From contig CALACZ010000175.1 in NCBI GenBank assembly GCA_937890735.1, forward strand, positions 1-9,142: a stretch of DNA of 9,142 bases. Reading direction: 5' to 3'. The notes under the pieces were generated by a model. That model saw nothing but the letters and a program-made list of their open reading frames with translations. It made no database searches and was not told the origin of the DNA. Made by a program: the position numbers and the translations under genes. The stretch comes from an uncultured Bacillota bacterium. Lineage in GTDB: Bacteria; Bacillota; Clostridia; Oscillospirales; Oscillospiraceae. Numbering within the stretch: the first letter of the stretch is position 1; each line of letters opens with the position of its first letter. Shown here one piece after another: positions 1-6,797 of the stretch.

Positions 1-85
1 GGAGCGGGTGGGATTCGAACCCACGGAACCTTGCGGTTCAACTGATTTCGAGTCAGTCCCGTTATGACCACTTCGATACCGCTCC
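1..85 (-). tRNA. tRNA-Ser, anticodon CGA
   Basis: Read on the minus strand, this folds as a class II tRNA. The acceptor GGAGCGG (85-79) pairs with CCGCTCC (7-1). A D-arm follows, then an anticodon stem ACTGA/TCAGT around the loop CTCGAAA (anticodon CGA, reading serine UCG codons), a long variable arm AACC-GCAA-GGTT, and a T-arm GTGGG-TTCGAAT-CCCAC. The long variable arm is the hallmark of tRNA-Ser. The discriminator base and any encoded CCA lie outside the window. Transcription probably comes from the promoter at 278-306, passing through the tRNA-like remnant, because I see no clear promoter immediately upstream at 86-187. Confidence 0.96.
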
Positions 86-187
86 GTATTTATCTCAACA
101 TCAGCACCTCAGAAAACGGGGAGAACTGATGGGGAGAACAAGCAAAAATATTAAGTTAAGAATACCCGAAAAACCCCGTAAAATCAA

Positions 188-265
188 GGGATTCCGGACA
201 GGGAGCTACCGAGTAGCGACCACGATTTCGAGTCAAGACCGTTATAACCACTTCAATGCCACTCC
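188..265 (-). pseudogene. decayed tRNA-Ser-like copy
   Basis: The stretch 224-265 matches 44-85 of the intact tRNA-Ser at 35 of 42 positions by eye, with a constant offset of 180 bases. It covers the acceptor 5' strand (GGAGTGG), the D-arm and the CTCGAAA anticodon loop. The anticodon stem CTTGA/TCGTG has a T-T mismatch. A variable-arm hairpin GCTAC-TCG-GTAGC is perfectly paired, although its sequence differs from that of the intact gene. The T-arm is recognisable only as GGAATCCC, and no 3' acceptor strand complementary to GGAGTGG follows. It therefore cannot form a normal tRNA. It lies 6 bases after the predicted transcription start of the promoter at 278-306, so it is probably transcribed together with the intact tRNA-Ser. 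Confidence 0.72.
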
Positions 266-277
266 GTGCGCCGGACT

Positions 278-306
278 ATTATAACAGGCGCGGGGCAGAA
301 AATCAA
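278..306 (-). promoter_or_regulatory. promoter for tRNA-Ser remnant and tRNA-Ser
   Basis: On the minus strand, TTGATT (306-301) is followed by a 17-base spacer and a consensus TATAAT (283-278). The predicted start near 271 is about 6 bases before the 5' end of the tRNA-like remnant, which is the usual layout for a tRNA promoter. Confidence 0.6.
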
Positions 307-433
307 GCGGCGGTTTTGTTTGCGGAAAAATTTTTCATCTTTTTCCGTTTTTTCTGCAACCGACGGCGGAAATTCTCGTCTTATTGGATGCAGATGGATT
401 TCTTAAAGATTTCTAAAGACGGCGCGCGCGGGC

Positions 434-462
434 TTTTCATTTTCGCGCCGCCGTGGTAGAAT
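434..462 (+). promoter_or_regulatory. promoter of the solute-binding lipoprotein gene
   Basis: TTTTCA (434-439), a 17-base spacer and TAGAAT (457-462) lie about 46 bases upstream of the start codon. The -10 and its flank, TAGAATGGGC, are identical to those of the promoter at 4741-4769. GC-rich inverted arms (ACGGCGCG at 419-426 and CGCGCCGCCGT at 444-454) bracket the -35. Whether they matter is unknown. Confidence 0.5.
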
Positions 463-508
463 GGGCTGAACAAACACATCCATCACAGACAGATCGGAGG
501 AATATGGA

Positions 509-3142
509 ATGAAAAAACGCATTCTCGCGGGGCTGCTCGCGCTGGTGATGCTGCTTGGCGTGCTTGCCGGGTGCAGCAAAAAGGGTGGCGACGCCTCGAA
601 CCCCGGCGGCACAAGTGCCACGACCCCGTCCGGCGGCAAGCAGACCGCACAGACCACGTCCAAATACGGCTGGAAGATCGACACGGTCGCGCTGGACCTC
701 AGTGAGGGCATCGACTATCTGTCGCAGGCGCTCGTGAGCGGCGACGCGATGTACTTCACCACGGACGTCATGACCGACCCCGGCAGCGGCGACGCGGCGC
801 TGGAATATGGCGAATCGCAGCAGTATGCCCGTGAGGTGGCGGCGGTCGCGGAGGACGCATCGGCGGATGAGGTCGCAGATGTGCTGGAGGACGCGGCAGC
901 CGCCGCGCCGGCGGAGGAAGCGCCCGCCGAGACGCAGGATCTCACGGATACGGAAATGCCCACGGAGGAAACACCCGCCGCGGACGACGTGGAAAAGTCC
1001 CCGGAGGGCGAGTATGTCCCGCCCACATACGAAACGCAGCTGTTCAAGATCGACATCGCCACGGGCAAGTCCGAGCATCTCGAATGGTTCAAAGCGCCCA
1101 CCGTCCCCGACGGCTACGAGGGCTATACGAACATCGTGCTCCTGCGCGTGGACGATGACGGCTCGCTGTGGGTCAGCGACCGCACGAACACCTACAAATA
1201 CGACCTGCCGGAGAATTTTGACCCCAACACGCAGAACCAGTACGACTACTATGTGCAGGGTTCGACAACGAAGCATCTGTATCACTACGCCGCCGACGGC
1301 ACGGTTTTGAAGGAAGTTCCGCTGCCCACCGAGACGATGGACGGCGACGGCAGCTCCATGGACATCCTGCTCGTCGATGAGCTGGGGCAGGTCTATCTGA
1401 CGGACTACTCGACCGTCGTCATCATGGACGCCGACGGCAACACGCTCAAGACCCTTGAGGTGGACGGCAACAGCAGCCCCACGACCTTCTGCGGCGAATT
1501 TGCGATGCAGAGCTGGGGGGAGAATGCTCAGACCATGCGCATCCTCGACCCCAAGACGCTGGAGCTGGGCGACGCGATCAATATGCCGTATAATGCCTGG
1601 AACTATCACGTTTCCTACGACCCGGCGTTTGACTTCTACTATGAAAACTCCGGCGTGCTCTACGGCTACCGCACGCAGGAGGAGCAGTCGGAAAAGGTCC
1701 TCGACTGGATGGACTACGACATCGACTTTAACAGCATCTCTCAGCTCGAGCCGCTCGCCGACGGGCGCATCCTCGCCGTGGAGCAGACCTGGAGCGACGA
1801 TTACAGTACGACGAGCTACAGCCTGCTGCTGGCATCGCCGGTCGATCCCGCGACGCTTGCGCAGCGCAAAACGCTCACCATCGCCTGCCTGACCATGGAC
1901 TACGACCTGCGGCAGGAGATCCTGGCGTTCAACAAGAGCCAGCAGGATGTGCGCATCACCATCAACGACTACTCGCAGTACATGGATGAAAACGGCTATC
2001 AGTCGGCGCTGACGAAGCTCAACACGGAAATTCTCTCCGGCAAAGTGCCCGATCTGTTCATGACCGGCAGTCTGCCGATCGAGCAGTACGCCGCGCAGGG
2101 CATTCTGGTCGATCTCAAGCCGCTGATCGACAGCGACCCCGAGCTGAGCTATGACCAGCTCATGACGAACGTCGCGGACGCCGCCAGCGTGGACGGCAAG
2201 CTCTATGAGGCGTTCTCCGAGTTCACCATCTCCACGGTCGCCGTGCTCAAGAAGGTCGCCGACAACTTCCAGAGCTGGACGCTCGCCGACGTGCACAGCG
2301 CGATGGATATGCTCCAGCCGGGCGCGTCGGTGTTCGGCACGGGCTACACGCGCGACAGCGTGCTGCAGTCCTGCGTCGGCAACGCGATGGACAAATTTGT
2401 GGACTGGAACACCGGCAAGTGCTCGTTCGATTCACAGGAGTTTAAGGATCTGCTGGCGTTTGCCAACGAGTTCCCGGAGACGTTCGACTGGGAGAATTAC
2501 GATTACTCCAACGACACCGACAGCTACACCGCCATGCGAAACGGCACGCAGCTCATGATGCCGGTCACCGTTTACGCGCTGGAGGATTACCTCTGGACGC
2601 TGGCGGCGGTGGGCGAGGATATTTCGCTCGTCGGCTATCCGAGCCAGGACGGCACAGGCAGCTCGTTCGTGCTCTCAAGCGGCGTTGCCATCTCCACCGC
2701 GTGCCAGGATGTGGACGCCGCGTGGTCGTTCGTGCGCAAGCTCTTCACGGCGGATTACCAACGCGATCGGATGTATTACGGCCTGCCGTCCAACGCCGAG
2801 GTCTTTAACGAGCGGCTTCAGGAGGCGATGACCGTGACGTATCAGACAGATGAGAACGGTCAGCCGCTGCTGGACGAAAACGGCGAAAAGCTCGTTGAGC
2901 CGAAGGCAACCTACTACGGCAACGACGGCGAGTCGTCCTCCATCGACGCCATGTCGCAGGCGCAGGCGGATCAGGTGATGGCGCTGTACAACAGCATCCA
3001 CACCATGAACGGCAGCAACGACGCCATCTACAACATCGTCACCGAGGAAGCCGGCGCGTACTTCGCCGGTCAGCGCTCGCTGAACGATGTGGCAAGCATC
3101 ATCCAGAACCGCGTGGGACTGTATGTTGCGGAGCAGAAGTAA
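509..3142 (+). CDS. lipoprotein with beta-propeller-like domain fused to family 1 extracellular solute-binding domain
   Basis: This 877-residue protein begins with a lipoprotein signal: MKKR, a hydrophobic stretch and the lipobox LAGC with lipidated Cys22, so it should be anchored on the outer face of the membrane. Residues about 23-50 are a Gly/Ser/Thr linker. Residues about 105-170 are an Ala/Glu/Asp-rich low-complexity stretch that looks disordered. Residues about 50-105 and 170-450 contain repeated beta-rich units with Asp-Gly turns (DDDGSLWVSDR, ADGTVLKEV, ELGQVYLTD, DADGNTLKTL), suggesting propeller blades. From about 453 (RKTLTIACL) to the end it resembles family 1 ABC solute-binding proteins, including the features SALTKLNTEILSGKVPDLF and VDLKPLIDSDPEL. 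At 877 residues it is about twice the usual size of such proteins. No permease or ATPase gene adjoins it, so substrate and partner are unknown; sugar binding is a guess. The start is well supported by GGAGG 8 bases upstream. Confidence 0.88.
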   Translation: MKKRILAGLLALVMLLGVLAGCSKKGGDASNPGGTSATTPSGGKQTAQTTSKYGWKIDTVALDLSEGIDYLSQALVSGDAMYFTTDVMTDPGSGDAALEYGESQQYAREVAAVAEDASADEVADVLEDAAAAAPAEEAPAETQDLTDTEMPTEETPAADDVEKSPEGEYVPPTYETQLFKIDIATGKSEHLEWFKAPTVPDGYEGYTNIVLLRVDDDGSLWVSDRTNTYKYDLPENFDPNTQNQYDYYVQGSTTKHLYHYAADGTVLKEVPLPTETMDGDGSSMDILLVDELGQVYLTDYSTVVIMDADGNTLKTLEVDGNSSPTTFCGEFAMQSWGENAQTMRILDPKTLELGDAINMPYNAWNYHVSYDPAFDFYYENSGVLYGYRTQEEQSEKVLDWMDYDIDFNSISQLEPLADGRILAVEQTWSDDYSTTSYSLLLASPVDPATLAQRKTLTIACLTMDYDLRQEILAFNKSQQDVRITINDYSQYMDENGYQSALTKLNTEILSGKVPDLFMTGSLPIEQYAAQGILVDLKPLIDSDPELSYDQLMTNVADAASVDGKLYEAFSEFTISTVAVLKKVADNFQSWTLADVHSAMDMLQPGASVFGTGYTRDSVLQSCVGNAMDKFVDWNTGKCSFDSQEFKDLLAFANEFPETFDWENYDYSNDTDSYTAMRNGTQLMMPVTVYALEDYLWTLAAVGEDISLVGYPSQDGTGSSFVLSSGVAISTACQDVDAAWSFVRKLFTADYQRDRMYYGLPSNAEVFNERLQEAMTVTYQTDENGQPLLDENGEKLVEPKATYYGNDGESSSIDAMSQAQADQVMALYNSIHTMNGSNDAIYNIVTEEAGAYFAGQRSLNDVASIIQNRVGLYVAEQK

Positions 3143-3157
3143 ACGGAAAGCAGGACA

Positions 3158-3186
3158 CCCCCGCCGGAAGTTCCGGCGGGGGTTTT
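3158..3186 (+). terminator. rho-independent terminator after the lipoprotein gene
   Basis: CCCCCGCCGG (3158-3167) pairs perfectly with CCGGCGGGGG (3173-3182) around the loop AAGTT, followed by TTTT. It begins 15 bases after the stop codon, marking the lipoprotein gene as a single-gene transcript. Confidence 0.92.
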
Positions 3187-3216
3187 CGCACCGCAGGTGA
3201 CCGAGAGAGTCCACCC

Positions 3217-3309
3217 CCGTAGGGGCGAGGACGTTGTGCGATTTTTCCGAAATACGTGCAATTTTTTGATTGCATCCTGCCGGGGAGAGCGCGGCATCGA
3301 CCTCTACGG
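3217..3309. repeat. decayed extragenic repeat with imperfect terminal inverted ends
   Basis: The left end CCGTAGGGGCGA and the right end TCGACCTCTACGG are imperfect inverted copies of each other, about 93 bases apart overall. The 14-mer CCCCCGTAGGGGCG at 3214-3227 recurs exactly at 7108-7121 in the other large intergenic region. Inside there is a perfect 6-bp hairpin, TGCAAT/ATTGCA (3257-3274). This looks like a small non-coding repeat of the kind scattered through clostridial genomes. No gene is evident in 3187-3427 besides this repeat and the following promoter. Confidence 0.45.
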
Positions 3310-3354
3310 ACGTATTGCGCTGCCGCCGATGGTGTTACGGCAATTTGTGCCTCT

Positions 3355-3382
3355 TTCCTTTTTGCGCAAAACGTTGTATACT
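3355..3382 (+). promoter_or_regulatory. probable promoter of the Pgi-like gene
   Basis: A good -10, TATACT (3377-3382), lies 45 bases before the start codon. The -35 is weak (TTCCTT at 3355-3360, 16-base spacer). A short hairpin GCCGGT/ACCGGC follows in the leader, just before the ribosome binding site. Confidence 0.4.
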
Positions 3383-3427
3383 GAAGAAAAACGCCGGTTT
3401 TTGCAGACCGGCAGAAGGAGCGGGCGT

Positions 3428-4723
3428 ATGATCAATGTGGAGCTGTCGAATATCTGGAGCTGCGTGTCGCTGCCGGACCTGCTGGGGCGCGAAAAGGCGC
3501 TGTTTGACGCGCATCTGCGCCTGCGCGCAAACCGCGAGAATGAGCGCCCCTTCCTCGGCTGGCTGGGACAGTCCGACACGCTGACGGCGCGCACGCTCCA
3601 CGCGGTGCGCAAGGCGGCGGAGCAGATCCGCGGCAGCGGGAGCATCTGCGTGGTGGTCGGCTCGGGCGGCGCGTGGCTCGCGGCACAGGCGGCACTCGGG
3701 CTGCTGCGCGCCTGCTGCCCCGACGCGGGCGACGGGCAGACGCGGCTGATCTTCGCGGGCAGCGACCTGTCGGCGCAGGCGTGGCTCGCGCTGTGCAATC
3801 GCCTGGACGGCAAGGATTTCTGCCTGCACATCATCAGCCCCCACGGCGACGAATTAGAGCCCGCCATCGCCTCGCGCGCCATCCGCTGGATGATGGAGCG
3901 GCGCTACGGCGCGGACTCCAAACGGCGGATTTTCCTCTCCACGAGCGCCGGCAGCCCGCTGGCTGCCATGGCACAGGACGGCGGCTACACGCTGCTGCCG
4001 CTGCCCACGGAGCGCGGCGGCGATTACAGCGCGCTCACCTCCGCCGTGCTGCTGCCGCTGGCGGTGGCGGGCTATGAGCCGCTGGATATGCTGGAGGGCG
4101 CGGCGGGCGCGTGGCGCGAGTACGATCTGCGCGCGTTTGAAAACCCCGTCTGGCTCTATGCCGGGGCGCGGCACGCTTTGGAGGCGCGCGGGCGGCAGTG
4201 CGAGGCGCTGTGCACGTTTGACCCGGCGTTTTCCGGGCTTCTGCGCTGGTGGAAGCAGCTTTTGCTGCGGCGCACCTGCCGGGGCGGCGCGGGACTTCTG
4301 CCGATGCCGATGGAGCTGCCGGGCGAGCAGGATGCGCTCGACGCCGCGCTCGGCACGGGCAAGCGTCCCGTATTTGAGACGATGCTGCGTGTCAGCGCAC
4401 CCGCACTGCGGCGCATCAATGTCGAAATGGACTGGAAGGACTATGACGGTCTGGGCTACCTCAGTGGGCGGACGCTGGAAGAGGTCGAGCGTGCCGGATT
4501 TGAGGCGCTGTGTGCCGCGCAGGCGGAGCGGGATGTGCCCATCGCCGTTCTGGAGCTGGAGCAGGTGGACGCATACCATCTGGGCGAGCTGTTTTACTTT
4601 CTGGAGCTCAGCAGTGCGATCTGCGCGCTGGCGGACGGCGTCGATCCGTTCACGCCCGTGACGTTCCCTGCGCGCGAGGACGCGGCGCGGGCGCTCGGCA
4701 AAACAGAGGAAACGGAAGCATAA
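3428..4723 (+). CDS. glucose-6-phosphate isomerase-like protein, probably catalytically inactive
   Basis: This 431-residue protein aligns by eye along most of its length with Gram-positive glucose-6-phosphate isomerases (about 450 residues). Supporting landmarks are EPAIASRAIRWMMERRYG (144-161), the GGDYSALTSAVLLPLAVAG stretch (197-215), RWWKQL (273-278), VFETML (315-320), DGLGYLSGRTLEEV (340-353), and GELFYFLELSSAICALADGVDPF near the C-terminus. The active-site motifs are altered. GIGGS appears as GSGGA (78-82). The SKSGTT sugar-phosphate loop appears as SPHGDE (137-142). The ESEGK segment after WWKQL is RRTCRGG (281-287), losing the glutamate. DLHSMGQ aligns with EQDALDA (300-306), losing the histidine. 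The C-terminal QPGVExxK motif is lost as well. These comparisons rest on recalled family motifs. The fold is probably retained and isomerase activity probably lost, leaving a binding or regulatory role possible. The start at 3428 is set by AAGGAG 7 bases upstream; the frame stays open further upstream, but without such a site. Confidence 0.78.
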   Translation: MINVELSNIWSCVSLPDLLGREKALFDAHLRLRANRENERPFLGWLGQSDTLTARTLHAVRKAAEQIRGSGSICVVVGSGGAWLAAQAALGLLRACCPDAGDGQTRLIFAGSDLSAQAWLALCNRLDGKDFCLHIISPHGDELEPAIASRAIRWMMERRYGADSKRRIFLSTSAGSPLAAMAQDGGYTLLPLPTERGGDYSALTSAVLLPLAVAGYEPLDMLEGAAGAWREYDLRAFENPVWLYAGARHALEARGRQCEALCTFDPAFSGLLRWWKQLLLRRTCRGGAGLLPMPMELPGEQDALDAALGTGKRPVFETMLRVSAPALRRINVEMDWKDYDGLGYLSGRTLEEVERAGFEALCAAQAERDVPIAVLELEQVDAYHLGELFYFLELSSAICALADGVDPFTPVTFPAREDAARALGKTEETEA

Positions 4724-4740
4724 ATTGCACAATTCCGCTC

Positions 4741-4769
4741 TTGTCTTTTCGGGAAAAAGCTGTTAGAAT
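4741..4769 (+). promoter_or_regulatory. promoter of the P-loop protein gene
   Basis: TTGTCT (4741-4746), a 17-base spacer and TAGAAT (4764-4769) lie 42 bases before the start codon. The sequence TAGAATGGGC is identical to the -10 region of the promoter at 434-462. No terminator separates it from the preceding Pgi-like gene, so read-through is also possible. Confidence 0.6.
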
Positions 4770-4811
4770 GGGCGTGTAGAGAAACCTACGCGGCAAAAGG
4801 AGGAACGTCCC

Positions 4812-5222
4812 ATGGTTCATATCATCACCGGGCTGCAAGGCTCCGGCAAGACAAAGCAATTGATCGACTCGGTCCACGAGGCGCTGAAAAACGAATCCGG
4901 CAGCATGGTCTGCATTGAAAAGGGTCACACGCTGCGGTTTGACCTGGACCACCGTGTCCGTCTGGTTGACGCAGGCGAATATATGCTCGGCAGCTATGTA
5001 TTTCTCAAGGGCTTTATCAGTGGGCTGCACGCGGGCAACTTTGACATCACGCACATTTTCATCGACAACCTCTATAAGGTCTCGCATTGCGACGATCCCG
5101 CGCAGACGGAGACATTCCTGAACTGGTGCGACCAGTTCGCGCAGGCAAACGGCGTGCGCTTCACCTTCACCATCCCGGGCGACCCCGATAACGCCCCGGG
5201 CTACATCGCAAAATTCCTGTAA
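4812..5222 (+). CDS. small P-loop ATP/GTP-binding protein of unknown function
   Basis: This 136-residue soluble protein has a textbook Walker A motif at its N-terminus, GLQGSGKT (7-14), with the catalytic lysine at 13 and threonine at 14. A hydrophobic strand ending in aspartate, ITHIFIDNL (79-87, D85), is a likely Walker B. It has no signal peptide or membrane segment. The compact order of Walker A, about 70 residues, then Walker B recalls thymidine-kinase-like or KAP-type P-loop folds, but I cannot assign a family and see no zinc-binding cysteine cluster. The C-terminal FTFTIPGDPDNAPGYIAKFL has the position of a last core strand and helix. The start is well fixed by AAAGGAGGA, with 8 bases between its GGAGG core and the ATG. 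Its own promoter and terminator make it a single-gene unit. The substrate is unknown. Confidence 0.82.
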   Translation: MVHIITGLQGSGKTKQLIDSVHEALKNESGSMVCIEKGHTLRFDLDHRVRLVDAGEYMLGSYVFLKGFISGLHAGNFDITHIFIDNLYKVSHCDDPAQTETFLNWCDQFAQANGVRFTFTIPGDPDNAPGYIAKFL

Positions 5223-5229
5223 AAATACT

Positions 5230-5258
5230 CCGGGCGGTCGAATGACCGCCCGGTTTTT
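5230..5258 (+). terminator. rho-independent terminator of the P-loop gene
   Basis: CCGGGCGGTC (5230-5239) pairs perfectly with GACCGCCCGG (5244-5253) around the loop GAAT, followed by TTTTT. It starts 8 bases after the stop codon. Confidence 0.93.
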
Positions 5259-5262
5259 GCGT

Positions 5263-5294
5263 AAAAACCGCCCGGAACGGCTCGTTCCGGGCGG
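5263..5294 (-). terminator. rho-independent terminator of the FGGY kinase gene
   Basis: Read on the minus strand, CCGCCCGGAAC pairs with GTTCCGGGCGG (11 bp, 5-base loop), followed by a T-run from A5267-A5263. It lies 6 bases past the kinase stop codon and back to back with the terminator of the convergent P-loop gene, insulating the two transcripts. Confidence 0.92.
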
Positions 5295-5300
5295 AAATCT

Positions 5301-6785
5301 TTATGTACGGAACACGTCCACCAGGCTGGGGTAGAGCATCCCGTATTTCTTTTTGGTCAGCTCGTATTCCGGGTGCGCCTGCGGCTCGGTCGCGCCGGTG
5401 GTCTGGATGTGCGCCACCGCCGCGGCAAGGTCGGGGTACAGCCCAATGCCGACGCCTGCCGCCGCTGCCGCGCCCATGGACGTGGCGCTGTCGGAGAACG
5501 TGGACAGCTCCAGCAGCCGCACATCGCACAGATCGGCGATGATCTGCTTCCACACCGGCGATTTTGCCCCGCCGCCGATGATGCGCAGCGACTCGATCGG
5601 CTCGCGCTCGCGGAACGCGGAGAGGATCTGCGCAAGACCGCAGCCCGTGCCCTCCAGTACGGCGCGGGCAAAATGCTCGCGCTTGTGCATCGTGTTCATG
5701 CCGAAAAAGACGCCGCGCGCCTTCGCGTCGAACACCGGCGAGCGCTCGCCCTCCAGATACGGCAGGTAGATGAGCCCGCCCGCGCCGGGGGCGACGGTCT
5801 CCGCCGCCGCGTCCATCGCGCGCGGGGAACTGTAGCCCAAAAGCTCCTGCGCCCACGAGATGGAGCGCCCCGCGCACTGCATCGTGCCGAACACGTTGCA
5901 GCCGTGTCCGTCCATCGTGTACATATGGAACACGCGGTGCTGCGGGTCGAGGAACGGCTTTTCCATCGGACCGGCGATCCATGCGGTCGTGCCGAGGCTG
6001 AGATAGAAATGTCCCGGCTCGACCACACCCGCGCCGACGTTTGCGCACGCGCCGTCACCCCCGCCGACCGACACGGGAATGCCCGCGCGCAGCCCGAGGT
6101 GGTATGCCGCCTCCTCCGTCAGCCTGCCCGCGATCTCGCAGCCGGCGTGGATGGCGGGGAATTTTTCAAGATCCATGCCGACGTTATCAAACAGTTCGCG
6201 ATCATACTGCCGCGTGTGCAGGTTCATGAGCATCGCGTGCGAGGCGTCGGAGAGGTCGGTGGAGTCCATATTGCCCGTCAGGCGGTAGACCAGATAGTCC
6301 TTCACCTGTAAGAACCGCTCCGTTTTGGCGTACAGCTCCGGCTCATGCTCCTTGACCCAGAGCACCTTGCACAGTGTGGACGAGGGGCTGAGGACGTTTC
6401 CTGTGATGTTGTAAAAATAGTCGCGCCCGTAGATGCCGCGCAGACGGTTGGAGATCGCAAGCGCCCGCGTGTCGGCATGGATCATTGCCGGGCGCAGCGC
6501 CTGACCGTCCTTGTCCATCGGCAGGCACGCGAGCATATGCCCGGAGATGCCGATGGCGTCCACGCGCTTGACATATTCAGGCGCCAGCTCGCGCAGCATG
6601 AGCATCGCGCGCACCGCGCTCATCCACCAGTCATAGGCGTCCTGCTCGCAGCCGCCGTCGGGATGGTGGTGCGTGGGATAGGTCGTGGTCACATTGCGGA
6701 GAATATTGAGATGTTCGTCCACCAGCGAAGCCTTCAGCCCGCTCGTGCCGATGTCAAATGCCAGTAAGATCGTTTCCAATTTCAA
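5301..6785 (-). CDS. FGGY-family carbohydrate kinase, xylulokinase-like
   Basis: This 494-residue protein has the full FGGY kinase layout, close to the usual 490-510. Domain I opens with FDIGTSGLKASLVD (10-23), the first phosphate-binding loop. GISGHML (79-85) and ALRPAMIHADTRA (96-108) cover the sugar-binding region. Domain II has SVGGGDGACANVGAG (239-253), whose Asp244 is the expected catalytic base, and YLSLGTTAWI (261-270). An FGGY signature region, LPYLEGERSPVFDAKARG (341-358), follows, and RIIGGGAKSPVWKQIIADL (401-419) is the nucleotide-binding segment. The enzyme would phosphorylate a sugar or polyol with ATP in the cytosol. D-xylulose is the nearest guess, but the xylulokinase motifs GQMHG and WNDGRT are not conserved, so the substrate is open. 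The start codon is TTG: 6785 is the longest choice, while TTG at 6779 sits better, 6 bases after a GGTGA. No isomerase or transporter gene adjoins it. Confidence 0.88.
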   Translation of the reverse strand: MKLETILLAFDIGTSGLKASLVDEHLNILRNVTTTYPTHHHPDGGCEQDAYDWWMSAVRAMLMLRELAPEYVKRVDAIGISGHMLACLPMDKDGQALRPAMIHADTRALAISNRLRGIYGRDYFYNITGNVLSPSSTLCKVLWVKEHEPELYAKTERFLQVKDYLVYRLTGNMDSTDLSDASHAMLMNLHTRQYDRELFDNVGMDLEKFPAIHAGCEIAGRLTEEAAYHLGLRAGIPVSVGGGDGACANVGAGVVEPGHFYLSLGTTAWIAGPMEKPFLDPQHRVFHMYTMDGHGCNVFGTMQCAGRSISWAQELLGYSSPRAMDAAAETVAPGAGGLIYLPYLEGERSPVFDAKARGVFFGMNTMHKREHFARAVLEGTGCGLAQILSAFREREPIESLRIIGGGAKSPVWKQIIADLCDVRLLELSTFSDSATSMGAAAAAGVGIGLYPDLAAAVAHIQTTGATEPQAHPEYELTKKKYGMLYPSLVDVFRT

Positions 6786-6797
6786 TCACCCGGAAAA

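Noticed and set aside
188..265. tRNA remnant as a phage or island attachment site
   Set aside because: Attachment duplications normally copy the 3' part of a tRNA. Here the 5' part is kept, and no integrase or island genes follow.
437..2296. 619-codon open frame on the minus strand, antisense to the lipoprotein gene
   Set aside because: It is a by-product of high-GC codon use in the real gene on the other strand. The translation is rich in Arg, Val and His without recognisable motifs, and there is no ribosome binding site.
3197..3427. Upstream extension of the Pgi-like frame to 508 codons
   Set aside because: The extension runs through the repeat and the promoter and has no ribosome binding site. 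ATG 3428 has AAGGAG at ideal spacing and starts the family homology.
3854..4732. 292-codon minus-strand frame over the Pgi-like gene
   Set aside because: No motif, no ribosome binding site and an Arg/Gln-rich shadow composition.
5373..6311. 312-codon open frame on the plus strand inside the FGGY kinase gene
   Set aside because: The minus-strand frame has all FGGY motifs. This one is a compositional shadow rich in Arg and Ala.
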